A stretch of 64,000 nucleotides of DNA from the NCBI GenBank assembly GCA_020284085.1, contig JACEVL010000690.1:575001-639000 (forward strand), given 5' to 3'. Each line of letters begins with the position of its first letter. The first letter of the stretch is position 1. The translations under genes and the position numbers were made by a program. The notes beneath the pieces were generated by a model. The model made no database searches. It saw nothing but the letters and a program-made list of their open reading frames with translations, and had not been told where the DNA came from. This document shows positions 21,825 through 31,808 of the stretch, in pieces. This DNA comes from Aporrectodea caliginosa. Its lineage: Eukaryota > Annelida > Clitellata > Crassiclitellata > Lumbricidae.

Positions 21825-22210
21825 CTAAGGCAAGAAAGAAAGAATTTTAAGTGTCGAACTGGGTTCTTAAGGTTTTTCTCATAGTAACCATAGTAGCAAT
21901 CAGAATGGTTTCATATCGTTCCTCTAGAATTTAAAATTGCCTTGAGACAGCCCTGTAACAACCTTTTTACGACCTATACAGTATACATAATTCCAGTATC
22001 ATAAGAAACCAGTACAAGTTTTCACCGCTTGTGAACTGGAGTTGCGAAAATAAATTATGTTGATTAGAAGGCTACCTAACACGACAAAGCATAATTGATT
22101 ATAATAGAAATGCAGCAAGGTCTCGCAATGACCTGGATGGAATTCCATATAATATATCTATGACAGAATAAGTTAATCGTGAGTGTTAGGATAAAAGTGG
22201 GACTTTGAAC

Positions 22211-22498
22211 CTCCTCCATTGTCCATGATTCGTGCCACCGTCTTCTGGTTTATTTGTCGAAGACACTGGACGAAATACGAAAACTTGGTCTCGTCGAAAG
22301 ATCTCACAATATGCAAAAGCTCGTCGTTCTTATCTCGTTTTGAACGTTGTCCTTCAATGATGTGACTTTGTTCTTGTGTTATGCAGTTGAGAGACAAAAG
22401 TGAAGCGATTAACTCATCATTTGGCAGAATATTTTCCAAGAGATAATTTCGGTTATTTCTAATGATTGCAGACCTTCTCTTGGTTTTTCCATTGAAAT
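22211..22498 (-). CDS. CARD exon
   Basis: The acceptor is GTGTTGGTCTTTATAG and the donor is the weaker GTTCAAAG (22210-22203). The 288-bp exon enters with AT and leaves with G; phases fit on both sides. The product is a six-helix death-fold: IIRNNRNYLLENILPNDELI, ASLLSLNCITQEQSHIIEG, QRSKRDKNDELLHIVRSFDE, KFSYFVQCLRQINQKTVARI. It matches CARD hallmarks: LxxNLxP at helix 1, the GxLTxxExxxI pattern in helices 2-3, RxxxxxxLLxIL in helix 4 and FxxFxxxLxxxxQxxLA at the end. CARDs mediate homotypic assembly of apoptotic and inflammatory complexes. The basic GKTKRRS precedes the fold. Confidence 0.85.
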
Positions 22499-22902
22499 CT
22501 ATAAAGACCAACACCATCACTATATTGTAAATGACATCACAGCTGTGTTACATTACAATATGTTATGATTACACCATTTTGTTGACTTTGGGTTAAACAG
22601 AGGCGATGACGTTCAGAATGCTTCAACTAAACAACCGAATTGAAGGAAACGACGCCTACATAGTTGTATCCATAAATGCGTCGTAAACGCGTTTCAAAAC
22701 CATGACGGCTCTTTTGTTTTAACCCAAAATATATCGTAGATGTCTCACTCGTCTTCTATTAAAGCAGAGGCAATGCTTTAGTCGTCTGGGGAATTTTTTT
22801 CTTTTTTCTAGATATTCCTAGCTGAATGGCCAGCATTTGTGACAATCCATTGTGCGGATGTAAATAACAATAACTGTGGGACCTATTAGAAAAGTAATAT
22901 AC

Positions 22903-23089
22903 CTTTCAACCTTTGCCAAATTCGCTTCTTAAATCTTCGTCGTTTTGCTCGTTGAAACCAACAGAAGTCAACATATGCCAAAGTTTTTATGACATCCTCG
23001 TGTTTCTGGAGGGGTAAGGATTTCAGTATCCACTGCAGAAACGAGTTCTCTAAGACGAAATCCAACAACTCCAATGGAAGCTCATTCAG
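22903..23089 (-). CDS. Internal exon, F-box-like
   Basis: The acceptor is GTTTCATTTTTAG (AG 23091-23090) and the donor GTATATTA at 22902. The 187-bp exon starts in phase 0 and leaves G, which completes GAT with the CARD exon. It encodes LNELPLELLDFVLENSFLQW, ILKSLPLQKHEDVIKTLAYV, DFCWFQRAKRRRFKKRIWQR LK. The opening LPxELLxxVL and the later V...CWFxR...FKKRIW echo an F-box (LPxELLxxIL...VCxxWxxL...LW), which would link the protein to SCF ubiquitin ligases. This is tentative: the spacer is longer than in a classic F-box. Confidence 0.7.
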
Positions 23090-23160
23090 CTAAAAATGAA
23101 ACTATCATAGTGCTATCATCTTTATCGATTATGTGCCTCAAATTAATTTACACGATTTAC

Positions 23161-23347
23161 TGTAACTGGTAACATTTCAACAAAGTCGAAAGTGACCATC
23201 TGGAAGTTTTTAATGTCAAGAAAATATGAGAAATTATTGACTGACTTTTGTAAGTCAATATAATAAAAGCCAGTCTCGCGCTCATGAGACCAACATGTTT
23301 GGTGACAATGGGCGATGCGTTTATTCATATTTGAAACGTCAATTTTT
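23161..23347 (-). CDS. Internal exon upstream of the F-box-like exon
   Basis: It ends with ACA|GTAAATCG, in phase 0 with the next exon. The reading frame contains NMNKRIAHCHQTCWSHERE, TGFYYIDLQKSVNNFSYFLD and IKNFQMVTFDFVEMLPVT. The right edge is uncertain: a CAAG acceptor at 23349-23348 keeps the frame open, and an ATG at 23328-23326 is an alternative start. I recognise no domain, though the aromatic-rich GFYYIDLQK looks like a real fold. The phase link to the SH3 exons is not resolved, so another small exon may lie between. Confidence 0.55.
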
Positions 23348-24116
23348 CTTGTCAGAATAGGCCTAATATTAAGACATTAAAAGATTCCGAATTCTTGAAG
23401 TCAACAAAGGTGCATTATGCGTCTATTTTTTTATATATTTTGGACGTTAAAACAAAACGATAGGTTAGCAAAGATTAATTTTTCACTTATAATCGATAAT
23501 CGATAAAGAGTTTGGAACGCTTGAACCTTGAAATAGGCCTACTGGTAGCAGAGAGTTTTCAGATTTTTTGACAATGCTTTTTACGAGCAAAGCAAAGCCT
23601 CAATATTGGAACAACCTTCTTAAAAACAATTGCGCCTATAATAAAATTCACACTCCTCGTCCGAAGAGAAAGATGATGACAGTACTAAGATTTCAGAAAC
23701 TCAACTACTCACAAATAAATTTTGATTTAATTTCTTTTCACTAATTGATTTTTGGAGTCACTGTGACGATGAGACATTGCAGCTAGGAAAATGCCTAATG
23801 TCACTGAAGTATAAAATGAGACATTTGAAGTTCTACTGGAAAAGCGACGGCCGACACACACAGTCAAGCTTAAACGAGACTGTTTTCATTTCATTTCGAA
23901 GCTTATGCATTGCAAACTGCACAGCACACAAAATATCAACTTACCGATGAAATCATATTCCAGAAGACTTGTTTGTTTTCGTTAATACGTTTTTCATGCA
24001 TACGCTATACAATTTAAATTCAGTCACTTCGACATTGGTGACGAACTGCAGTTTTTGGTCTACGACAAGGGTCGAAGCCGTTTTGATGGGCCAACTTTAA
24101 GCTACATACGGAGGGG
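23348..24116. other. Intron sequence
   Basis: AT-rich, no exon recognised. Confidence 0.4.
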
Positions 24117-24265
24117 TTTAGGTGAATGGTAACTCTCCAGAGCAGAAGATCAACATAGACACGGGATCAATTCCCGCTACACTCCAAAAGGTTGACTCAG
24201 CCTTTCATTCGCTATGTAGTAAAATTAGCAGTAGCAGGAGATGGGCGCCTTGCATGGCTGCCATA
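24117..24265 (+). repeat. SINE-like repeat H with tRNA-like T arm
   Basis: GAATGGTAACTC resembles a D arm. CGGGATCAATTCCCG forms a T arm. A tail passes through GAATGAAAGG-like (reverse) and GGGCGCCTTGCATGGCTGCC words. The same sequence, inverted and split by a LINE, occurs at 51098-51140 and 51968-52080. Confidence 0.65.
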
Positions 24266-24390
24266 CAGTTAAAATTTGATTCCTTTAATAACTTGTAATC
24301 ATCCATTCATGCTATGATTTGTAGGCTAATCATGCTGCGGTGTGTCAGTTTGAATGAATAATAAACACGAATTCATGTACACTTGTATAT

Positions 24391-25368
24391 ATAGGGTGAC
24401 TCGATAGGTCGAGAACGATTTTGAATGCAGACAAACATATGTTATACACAATATAATATGGAAAGTTGTATACTGGAGGATAGGTCGTTCAAATGAGAAT
24501 GTTACGCAAAACAATTAGATCACTAGCTCACTTATTAAAATTTTAGCGCCAATATCCGTGACGTCATCAAATTCGTGCCAAGCAAACGTCCAGTTAGGCC
24601 GAAAACAATAGGCTATTGTACGACCATCATTGTTAATCCACACATAATTAATTAATTAATACAAATTATCATTTAGTATTTAATAATGTTTCCTTTACTC
24701 TTTATTACAGCCTCAAGTCGATTAGGCATCGAGCCGATTAGATTTTTCAGAGTTATCAGAGGTATCGATGTCCATGCCTTACGAAGCCGACGTTTTAAGG
24801 TGTTCAATGTCTGGGGTTCGGGATCGGCATAAACAGTTGCCGCCATAATACTCCGAACATTTTCTAATTTTCGCAGACTCTGTCCTCGCCTATATTTAGA
24901 CTGTTTGATCAGTTTTTGAGCGGCAGCAGTCAGCACGGACTCTCGAAAATTCGACCACCGTGATATCGATTCCGCAGCGTCTCGTTTGGACTCTGCTTGT
25001 AGCGTTTGGCCCACTTGCTAATTCACTATTTAGAACGACCCAATTTCTTTCCTATAACACTGTAACTGTACTTTTCTTCCAATAATGTAATAGATTGAGC
25101 CCTAATTTGCGATTCGTTTAAGGCCGCCATTGCCTAATCGGCGTATTCACTAGTCAATGATAATGCGGCTTGTTTACGTTTGCGTGGCACGAATTTGATG
25201 ACGTCACGGATATTTGGCGCTAAAATTTTAATAAATGAGCTAGTGATCTAATTTTTTTGCGTAACATTCTCATTTGAACAACCTATCCTCCAGTATACAA
25301 CTTTCCATATTATATTGTGCATAACATATATTTGTCTGCATTCAAAATCGTTCTCGACCTATCGAGTC

Positions 25369-25375
<7 letters not shown>
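24391..25375 (-). mobile_element. Tc1/mariner element with ~197-bp inverted repeats, catalytic core deleted
   Basis: Termini AGGGTGACTCGATAGGTCGA at 24393-24589 and its inverted copy at 25176-25373 match over about 197 bp with few differences. Both ends abut TATA, as expected for TA insertion. Inside, the - strand reads MAALNESQIRAQSITLLEEK, YSYSVIGKKLGRSK, two stops, ISKWAKRYKQSPNETL, a frameshift, LTAAAQKLIKQSKYRRGQSL RKLENV, and after a deletion TLKRRLRKAWTSIPLITLKN LIGSMPNRLEAVIKSKG. These are the HTH region and C-terminus of a mariner-type transposase. The DDE/D catalytic stretch is absent, so the copy is non-autonomous and dead. Confidence 0.93.
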
Positions 25376-25405
<30 letters not shown>

Positions 25406-25430
25406 GTATATACATGTATATATATATCGT
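25374..25430. repeat. (TA)n tract
   Basis: TA dinucleotide run next to the right end of the mariner element, with imperfect continuation to about 25430. Confidence 0.9.
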
Positions 25431-26754
25431 ACTCCCTCTAGTGCTACAGTATATAATATCCTCAGTGGCTTTAAATATGTTATGCAAAACTAGAGTAAAA
25501 GAGACAGGCTGAGGAGAGTGGGGCAACAGCGGCCTGCGGGGCAAGAATAACCGGAAGCCTATCATAAAACATCGGGCATGCGTAGAGATTAAATTACGCC
25601 ACGTTGAAAGACATTAATTTTATCGGCCGCTTCGAACGACATAAAATTTATTAAATTAACTTGCAAAACTCTATCAGAAAGTAAGGAATTTTTGATTTTC
25701 CTAAAATCTGTATAAATCGGAATGGTTGGGAATAATTTTCAATAAAATCAATGTTTTTGATACGAAAATTTTCGATAAGTGTGTGTTGCGACGACATAAC
25801 AAAGGCATTGAATGCGCATATTAGTTTCAATGAATTCGCAAGATGTCACTAGTAATTATTTTAAAAGGTAATTGATATAGCAACGGGGCAAGAGTAGCCG
25901 TGACAGTATGAGGCAAGAGTGGCCTCGGTTACTATTGCCCCATCGACGGCCACTCTTGCCCCATCAAAAGGTCGCACTAAATAAAAGTGTTGCCTTCCAT
26001 TTATTAATTGATAATTATAGGGGTCTATTTTCACATTTGGTAATTTTGTTTAGTTTCGTTTTCAGAACATGGTTAGAAATTTAACTCTGCCTCCCCACAC
26101 TAGCAGCAAACTCCAGCCTCTAGATCACACTGTCTTTAGAGCTTAAAGGTTTTTTACAGCCAAGAGTGTGACCGCTGGATGATAAATAACATGGGCAAAA
26201 GAATAACCGAATACGACATTGCTTCCACATTGCAGCCAGCTTTCCTGAAGGCAGTGACTCCAGCAAATATTATTTCAGGTTTCAGAAGTTCTGGAATATG
26301 GCCATTGGCCATACGATCCACCCAATGTCATAAGTGAGGCAGATTGTAATGCAGTTTTGTCAGTAAAAGGTATATCCAATTATCTTAATTCAGTAAGTCA
26401 GTGTCAGCGATCAGTATCAACTGGATTGACTCATTTGACGGCCACAGCTGAGTGTCTACAAATCACCACCCTTAATTGCAGCTGCCTCAAGTGCTGCAAC
26501 AACCATTGTCGTTGCACCGACTGCTTATACCGTATCGCCGCAAACTGCACCCATAGCTGGTAGCGTAGATGAACTGTCAAACTCACCGGAAGACACAAGC
26601 ACAAAATTCCTACAGTCTCCAGTCCATCTGACTTAAAATTTATTCCCTGGATGTCGCTTCCCCGAAGCCAAGAAAAAAGCATAGCGGTACGGCTAGAACC
26701 CAGAAACAAAGAGCTCAGCAATCCGAAATTGTTACAGCATCGCCATTCAAAACA

Positions 26755-27141
26755 TTGCTGGTAGAGAAAAAGATTGCTAAAGAAGCAAGTGATGCAGTAC
26801 ATAGCAGAAAGAACATTGCAAGAGAACTCACAAAGGACAAAAAAAGTAAAGCGAAGCAAAGGAAGCAAGTGAACCCAAGCCAAGCAAGTGCAGAAAAACT
26901 ATCTTCAAAGAAGAAATCCAATGTAGGCCTATCTGGAAAGAAAGGTAATGATGACTGTGAGTGTCCGTACTGTTTGGAACGTTTTAGTAAGGCAATCAGG
27001 AAGAAAGAAGACTGGATAAAATGTTATAACTGCAAGCGATGGTGCCACACAAGCTTCACAGACTACACTGGGGAAAATGTTTCGTTTGCGACTTTTGTCT
27101 ATGACACTTCAATTGTTTCGAAGTATACTAAACACTTGTAA
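26755..27141 (+). pseudogene. Pogo-like transposase C-terminal zinc-binding tail
   Basis: A 128-codon open frame, rich in Lys, ends in CPYCLERFSKAIRKKEDWIK CYNCKRWCH, a CxxC...CxxC...H treble-clef of the kind at the end of pogo-like transposases (CPxC...E.WIxCxxCxxWxH). The final cysteine pair is degraded, giving ENVSFATFVYD where a CDxC is expected. It belongs with the pogo element and is out of frame with the upstream HTSSKLQPLD block. Confidence 0.75.
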
Positions 27142-27461
27142 GAGACAAAATCTTACAATGCGTTTGTGGATTTTGCAATAAATAGTAAGTAAAAAACAAA
27201 CCAGAAATACCGACAATGGCTAAGTTGCCTATGAGTTCGTGAAGAAATTGCTTATGTACTTTTAGTTCTTAAATGTTATCTTTTGAAATTCTTAGGGGTC
27301 TACTCATTTTGCAAATACTTATAAGTTTTGAAAGAATATTCTACTGTTTTGTTTTTATAAATGTAATTGCAGATTCATCTTATTCAACAAAAGTAGGCCT
27401 AATTGGTCATGTAGACCTGTGTAGTTTTTTTAATTAATACTGGGCAAGACTGGCCGTTCAT

Positions 27462-27495
27462 GCCACTCTTGCCCCACCGGTGGGGCAAGAGTGGC
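27462..27495. repeat. 34-bp perfect palindrome inside the pogo-like element
   Basis: GCCACTCTTGCCCCACC followed directly by its reverse complement, without a loop. The arms repeat the subterminal word GGGGCAAGAGTGGC of the element. Confidence 0.97.
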
Positions 27496-27846
27496 TTTTA
27501 AAAGGCGTGCATAAAATGTTTAATACCACAGAATCAGATTTATTTTTTTGAAATAATTTGTATACCCTGCAGAGCCACTTCAATGGCTTATAACAGGGTA
27601 TAGTCTGTTGTTTCAATATTTAGACCTGCTAGTAGATATTTAGATCAAATCCTTAAGGGGCTACTCTTGCCCCACCCTCCTCTATTTGTCGTCGTTTGAA
27701 TAAATGAAATACAGTAAATTTGATTTATTCAACCTAGTCCCAATACCTAACAACATTCTGTTGCTTTATGTTTCGAAAATATTTAAAGTTTGAGAGAGGC
27801 GAATTCTGGAAGAAGTCTATACAGATAAATTAGTTCACGTTCTTAC

Positions 27847-27875
27847 CGTCGTCTTAGAAGTTTCTTGATCTTTTT
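27847..27875 (-). CDS. Possible 29-bp micro-exon
   Basis: An AG acceptor (TTTTAAACAG, 27886-27876) and a good donor GTAAGAAC at 27846 bracket 29 bp. Entered from the SH3 exon it would read EKDQETSKTT and end in phase 0. The only evidence is signal strength and phase, so this is weak. Confidence 0.25.
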
Positions 27876-28296
27876 CTGTTTAAAATATAAAAGTATAATA
27901 AAAATAAAATATAAAAACTCTCTCGAATATGTTTTTTGAAAATATAATATAGCCATATTCACACACACGGTAGCAAATTTGAAACTCGTAATAATTATGC
28001 AGATGATAAAGCATTCTAGGGTGTGGCAACCTGGCAGAATTTATTTCTGATGTTTAAGCTGCATGATAAGCGAAATACAAGAAAAAACCTGAAAGCTGAA
28101 ATGTTGAAATTCTGGTATTGAGGTCCAAAAACTTGATTCTTTACTTCAGAGCGTAAGCTATTGCCTGAAGCTTAGTTTTGGACTAGCAACCAATCATAAG
28201 ACTTAAGACATTCTATAAATGTCCAGCTTACGCTGCCCAAGGAATAGGCCTATTCTCAAATTCCAAATCTACTGCATCAGCACGTATGGTGTTTAC
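27876..28296. other. Intron sequence
   Basis: No repeat or exon recognised. Confidence 0.4.
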
Positions 28297-28376
28297 CTAT
28301 TACAACGCGATTTCTGGGTATGAATCCGATCTCTCCGCTTTCCAAATTCTTCACCAACCACCATCCAACTGCGTCA
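28297..28376 (-). CDS. SH3 domain, C-terminal half exon
   Basis: Acceptor TTATGTTTCTTTGCAG, donor GTAAACAC. The 80-bp exon enters with T and leaves G. It encodes DAVGWWLVKNLESGEIGFIP RNRVVI, which holds the SH3 signature WW...NxxxGxxGxIPxNxV. Joined in phase to the exon at 28791 it completes the domain. SH3 domains bind proline-rich PxxP ligands in cytoplasmic signalling complexes. Confidence 0.85.
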
Positions 28377-28790
28377 CTGCAAAGAAACATAAAAAATAAC
28401 TGATGTTAAAAGCTTATGACTCATTACCTTATAGTCCTTTTCAAACATTAAAAAATTTATTTCTTATAGTAGGCCTACTCGACTTGAGTTTGAACGACAT
28501 GGCGCTTTAACTCAAAGAAGACACTAGCAATACAACAAGACAACTCCACAGAGTTTGGGTTACGCATTGAGGAACACAGAGCATTATAAACAAAAAGCTA
28601 AAGCGTATACTTATCATAGCCACGGCGCGTCAACGACAACCTGATGTCTTAACAATCGCATTATTATTAGTAATTGCGCATAATTTTTATTTATTTAGCC
28701 TATCAGTGTGAATTTTTGGCGTCTAAAGAAATACTCTACTGTGTTGCGATGATTTATCCAATTGACACTTGTCTGATGTATGATAGTCAC

Positions 28791-29181
28791 CCGATGTTTG
28801 CAGGAGGAATCGTCTCCATTATGTTACCCCTCTTGAATGCTAGAACCACTGAATAGACCGCCACTCTTTTCGATGGCAACATTTCGTATTCACTCAAAAC
28901 TTTGAAGTCATCAAATATTAATTCATTTGAGAAGTCGTCTTCATAAGCTTCTTTCTCTGATTCTTCTTCCTTTGCTCGACGTAGTATGTAGGTTTCGCTT
29001 ATTTGCTTCGTAGCGCTCAAATATTCCATCAATATTCCTCCCTGTAACGTATCGTTGAGTTCTATTTCCTCTCCCTTAGTCATCAGTCCTTGGTTCTTTA
29101 AAAAAATTTTCAATTGCATTTTCTCTCTGTTGCTCATCTGTCTCGGGTGAAAGTCATGAGTTGCGCGTAATCTAATTTCTT
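28791..29181 (-). CDS. Exon with N-terminal region and first half of SH3
   Basis: Acceptor TTTATTATTTCCAG (AG 29183-29182), donor GTGACTAT at 28790. The 391-bp exon enters with AA and leaves GG; GG plus T of the next exon gives Gly. It encodes EEIRLRATHDFHPRQMSNRE, KMQLKIFLKNQGLMTKGEE, an acidic stretch AKEEESEKEAYEDDFS, and SKRVAVYSVVLAFKRGNIME TIPPANIG. The last part fits the N-terminal half of an SH3 (ALYxxxxLxFxxGDxIxVI). The region before it is not recognised. Together the two exons give an SH3 of about 50 residues. Confidence 0.8.
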
Positions 29182-30138
29182 CTGGAAATAATAAACACAG
29201 CATAGTCTTAAAATTTGCTGATTTTACTATTTACAATAATGAATATCATAAAATATCTGCACACTTCAAGCCATAAAACAAAATTTAAAGCTAATTTCTT
29301 ACTTAAAGGCCGTAATTAATTTTAGAGATTTGGGTTTCTGAAGCACTTAGTCAAGGTTGATTTAGATTGTCTAGGCAGCCGTGAATCAGTGAGTCTAGAG
29401 TCAGTCATTTTGCCTTGTGGCAAATTACCAAACAGGTTCTAAAGCCAAAAATAATTCAATTAATACGTTGACCTGAATGGTGCAGAATGCTGTCCTCACA
29501 CAAGAAAATAGCTTTATCGGTATTTATTTAGTCTATATAATAGGGTGGTCCACGACACAATGGTAAAATTTCATCTTTATCAGAACTTTGCTCCACAAGT
29601 TTAAATCTGTTCTACCTCTCCTAAGTATGACGTAGACCAAATCTAAAGCAGATTGGAGCATTTTTAGACGTCGCTCAAGGTCGCCAAACATTCTCTTGAT
29701 AATGCCATGGCATAGTGGAAATTATTGACTGTTATCTACACAGAAAATATTATTAGAACCGCTTGTTACTTCATTTTGAACTGTTGTTTTAAACTGAAGT
29801 TTAGAAATACCAATCTAACATTATTAAATATTCTTTGATGTAGAATGCAAATGTTGGAATTTTTAATACTGCTTTTAAAAACTGTAAACTTTTGTACTTA
29901 GTCAGATTGATTAGTACATTGGTGAAGATTAGGAATTGAAGAGAGTTGACTGTAGAGTTTTTGACATAGCTCATAAACACAATAATGGCAAAGACAAGAA
30001 GAAGTGCTGAAGTTTGGCTGATAGATAAGGGCACAGAAAAAAACTGTATGGGTCGCATCTTCCAACAAAAGTTCCATCCGACGATCGTGCTACAAGAACC
30101 ATGAGGAGCAGGTGACAGACTTGCAGTAATAGTCATAG
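29182..30138. other. Intron sequence
   Basis: No exon seen. An open - strand frame at 29801-30136 has no recognisable similarity. Confidence 0.4.
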
Positions 30139-30149
30139 GTGACGGAGAA

Positions 30150-31290
30150 GAGATATATACTGGGAGTTCAAAAAATTGGCTGCAGAACTGGTAACGAACA
30201 AGCTGAAGTCTGCCTGAGGAATCTGGGTGACTGGGGTCTTCGGACTTCAGAGTCTAGTTCGTGGTGTAAAGTCTATGACAGCACTGCCAGCAGTATTCGC
30301 CTGAAGAACGGTGACTGCACTTTTATTGAGAATTCGAATTAGACAGAATTAACCTGGATGGCTTGCAGCCATCATGTCATGGAACTTCCACTTGCTGTTT
30401 TTGGCTCTTTGTCTGAACCTGCTGGAGGGTCTGCCATTACTATGATCAGGAGGTTCCAGCAAAGCTGGCAACACATTGACCAGGCGAGAAATGAAGTGGC
30501 TTCCGACGACATCTTTGATGAACAAACATACTTGTGCTCTTCGTGCAGAAAAATTATGAAATTCTGCTAGGCAGCTCTTGAAAGGTCACATAAGAGAGAA
30601 GACCATGAGGAATTTTTGAAACTCAGTTTGATCTTCCAGGGTGGTGCAAAGGGAGCAAGAGTTTCCTTTTATGGCACCAGGAGCATTCCATCATGCACGT
30701 TTGATGATGAAAGCTATCTTTAGCATTAAAATATGTCTTTTCCAGCAGCTGTTCTCTCCGACTGCCAAAGAGAAACACAGTGTAAAGGAGTTGGCACTGT
30801 TTGTGAGCCTTGTCTATTTTCGGTTCTGGCATGAAGCTCCTCTGCCTATAAGAGCACCACTCAACGATCTACTGCTACTGGAGGAGCTTAGTAAATATCT
30901 AAATATGAGAGTGGCAAAGATTGCCTCGACCGCATTCGGTAGGCATACCTGGTACGTTTCAGAAATATTGGTCAGCCTGTCCTTGTTTGACGACAGAATT
31001 AGAGTGGATGTGAAAAAGTTTGTCTGAACTTGATGGAAAAGAGAAGGCCCAAGGCTTCCTGTTAAAGGATCCTAAGGAATGATGTGATGATCACTCCTAC
31101 CAGGACCTCCTAAAGGCAGCGTCAGTCATGACAGTTATGAACGACTCTGCTGGGATAGCCATTGGTTTTATTCAGCAGTAGATTAATCGTTGACAAAAAA
31201 TGAAGAGCAGCAGCTCCTTCTTCAGCTCGTGAAATGCTGCAGGAACACCTATCCGTCCTGCTCTAAGGCCACACAGATGAAGATGACAGA
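30150..31290 (+). pseudogene. Transposase-like gene remnant (hAT-like layout)
   Basis: Read in pieces: NLGDWGLRTSES, KVYDSTASSIRLKNGDCTFI E, TWMACSHHVMELPLAVFG, GGSAITMIRRFQQSWQHIDQ, VSFMAPGAFHHARLMMKAIF, SIKICLFQQLFSP, LALFVSLVYFRFWHEAPLPI, RAPLNDLLLLEELSKYLNM, TAFGRHTWYVSEILVSLSLF DD, then MNDSAGIAIGFIQQ. An aspartate/asparagine-rich FDTTxxNTGxxxGAC-type block followed by CxHHxxE, and the later NDxAExG, are known to me from a widespread uncharacterised invertebrate gene family that looks transposase-derived. The order D, CxxH, conserved tail recalls hAT. Several stops and at least two frameshifts show it is dead. Confidence 0.6.
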
Positions 31291-31777
31291 GGACATAGAA
31301 TGTGTTACTCAAGAAAAGTTCCAGTGTTTCCATAGCAAAATTGAACATTTTGGAACCTTTCCTTATTTTCATTACTGCACTACGGTATATGTTTTAATTC
31401 AACTCAAATTCTGTTTTCTGTTCTTAGTGCAGATTACCTATTTCATGCTTAATATGGTGAAAATACCCTGACTTTGAGCGACCTCTAAATATTCATTAAT
31501 CTATCTCAAATTTGATACAGGTAATAGTGGGCAGCCATAGAACAAAAGGAGGGTTGTGGAGGGGAACTCTGAGACACTTTGTGTTTTTGGACCACACTAC
31601 TATATAACAACTTCAAAGAACCCCACAAAGACGCTCTCTGACCGACATAGAAGGTTCGACTTACTGTAACGTTAAAATGATATATATATATATTTGTCTG
31701 ATTAAAACAAGGCACATTTTCAGTGGAAGCTGATTCTTGAAGGGCAACGCCAAAGCATATTGACTTCTTAAGATTAC

Positions 31778-31808
31778 CTTTAGCTGCCGAAGTTGTTTGC
31801 CACGTCAT
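31778..31808 (-). CDS. Possible first coding exon of the CARD/SH3/NHL gene
   Basis: ATG at 31808-31806 opens MTWQTTSAAK and is followed by the donor GTAATCTT at 31777. It leaves one base (G), which completes GAA with the AA that begins the exon at 29181. An in-frame TAA lies about 18 bp upstream, so this is the first Met of its frame. The upstream side is AT-rich. The evidence is the phase match plus the start context only. Confidence 0.4.

Larger units (their letters stand above)
25511..27685 (+). mobile_element. Pogo-like DNA transposon, decayed
   Basis: The left end carries GAGGAGAGTGGGGCAACAGC and the right end its inverted counterpart (TTGCCCCACCCTCCTCT at 27668-27684). GGGGCAAGAGTGGCC words recur inverted inside both ends. 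Within, the + strand reads LPPHTSSKLQPLDHTVFRA then CDRWMINNMGKRITEYDIAS, TLQPAFLKAVTPANIISGFR SSGIWPLA (from about 26090 with a frame change near 26140). This is the C-terminal part of a pogo/Tigger DDE transposase. The upstream catalytic half is not seen. Confidence 0.85.

Noticed and set aside
26431..26921. - strand hydrophobic frames
   Set aside because: Antisense to the Lys-rich pogo-like tail; the hydrophobic composition is a by-product.
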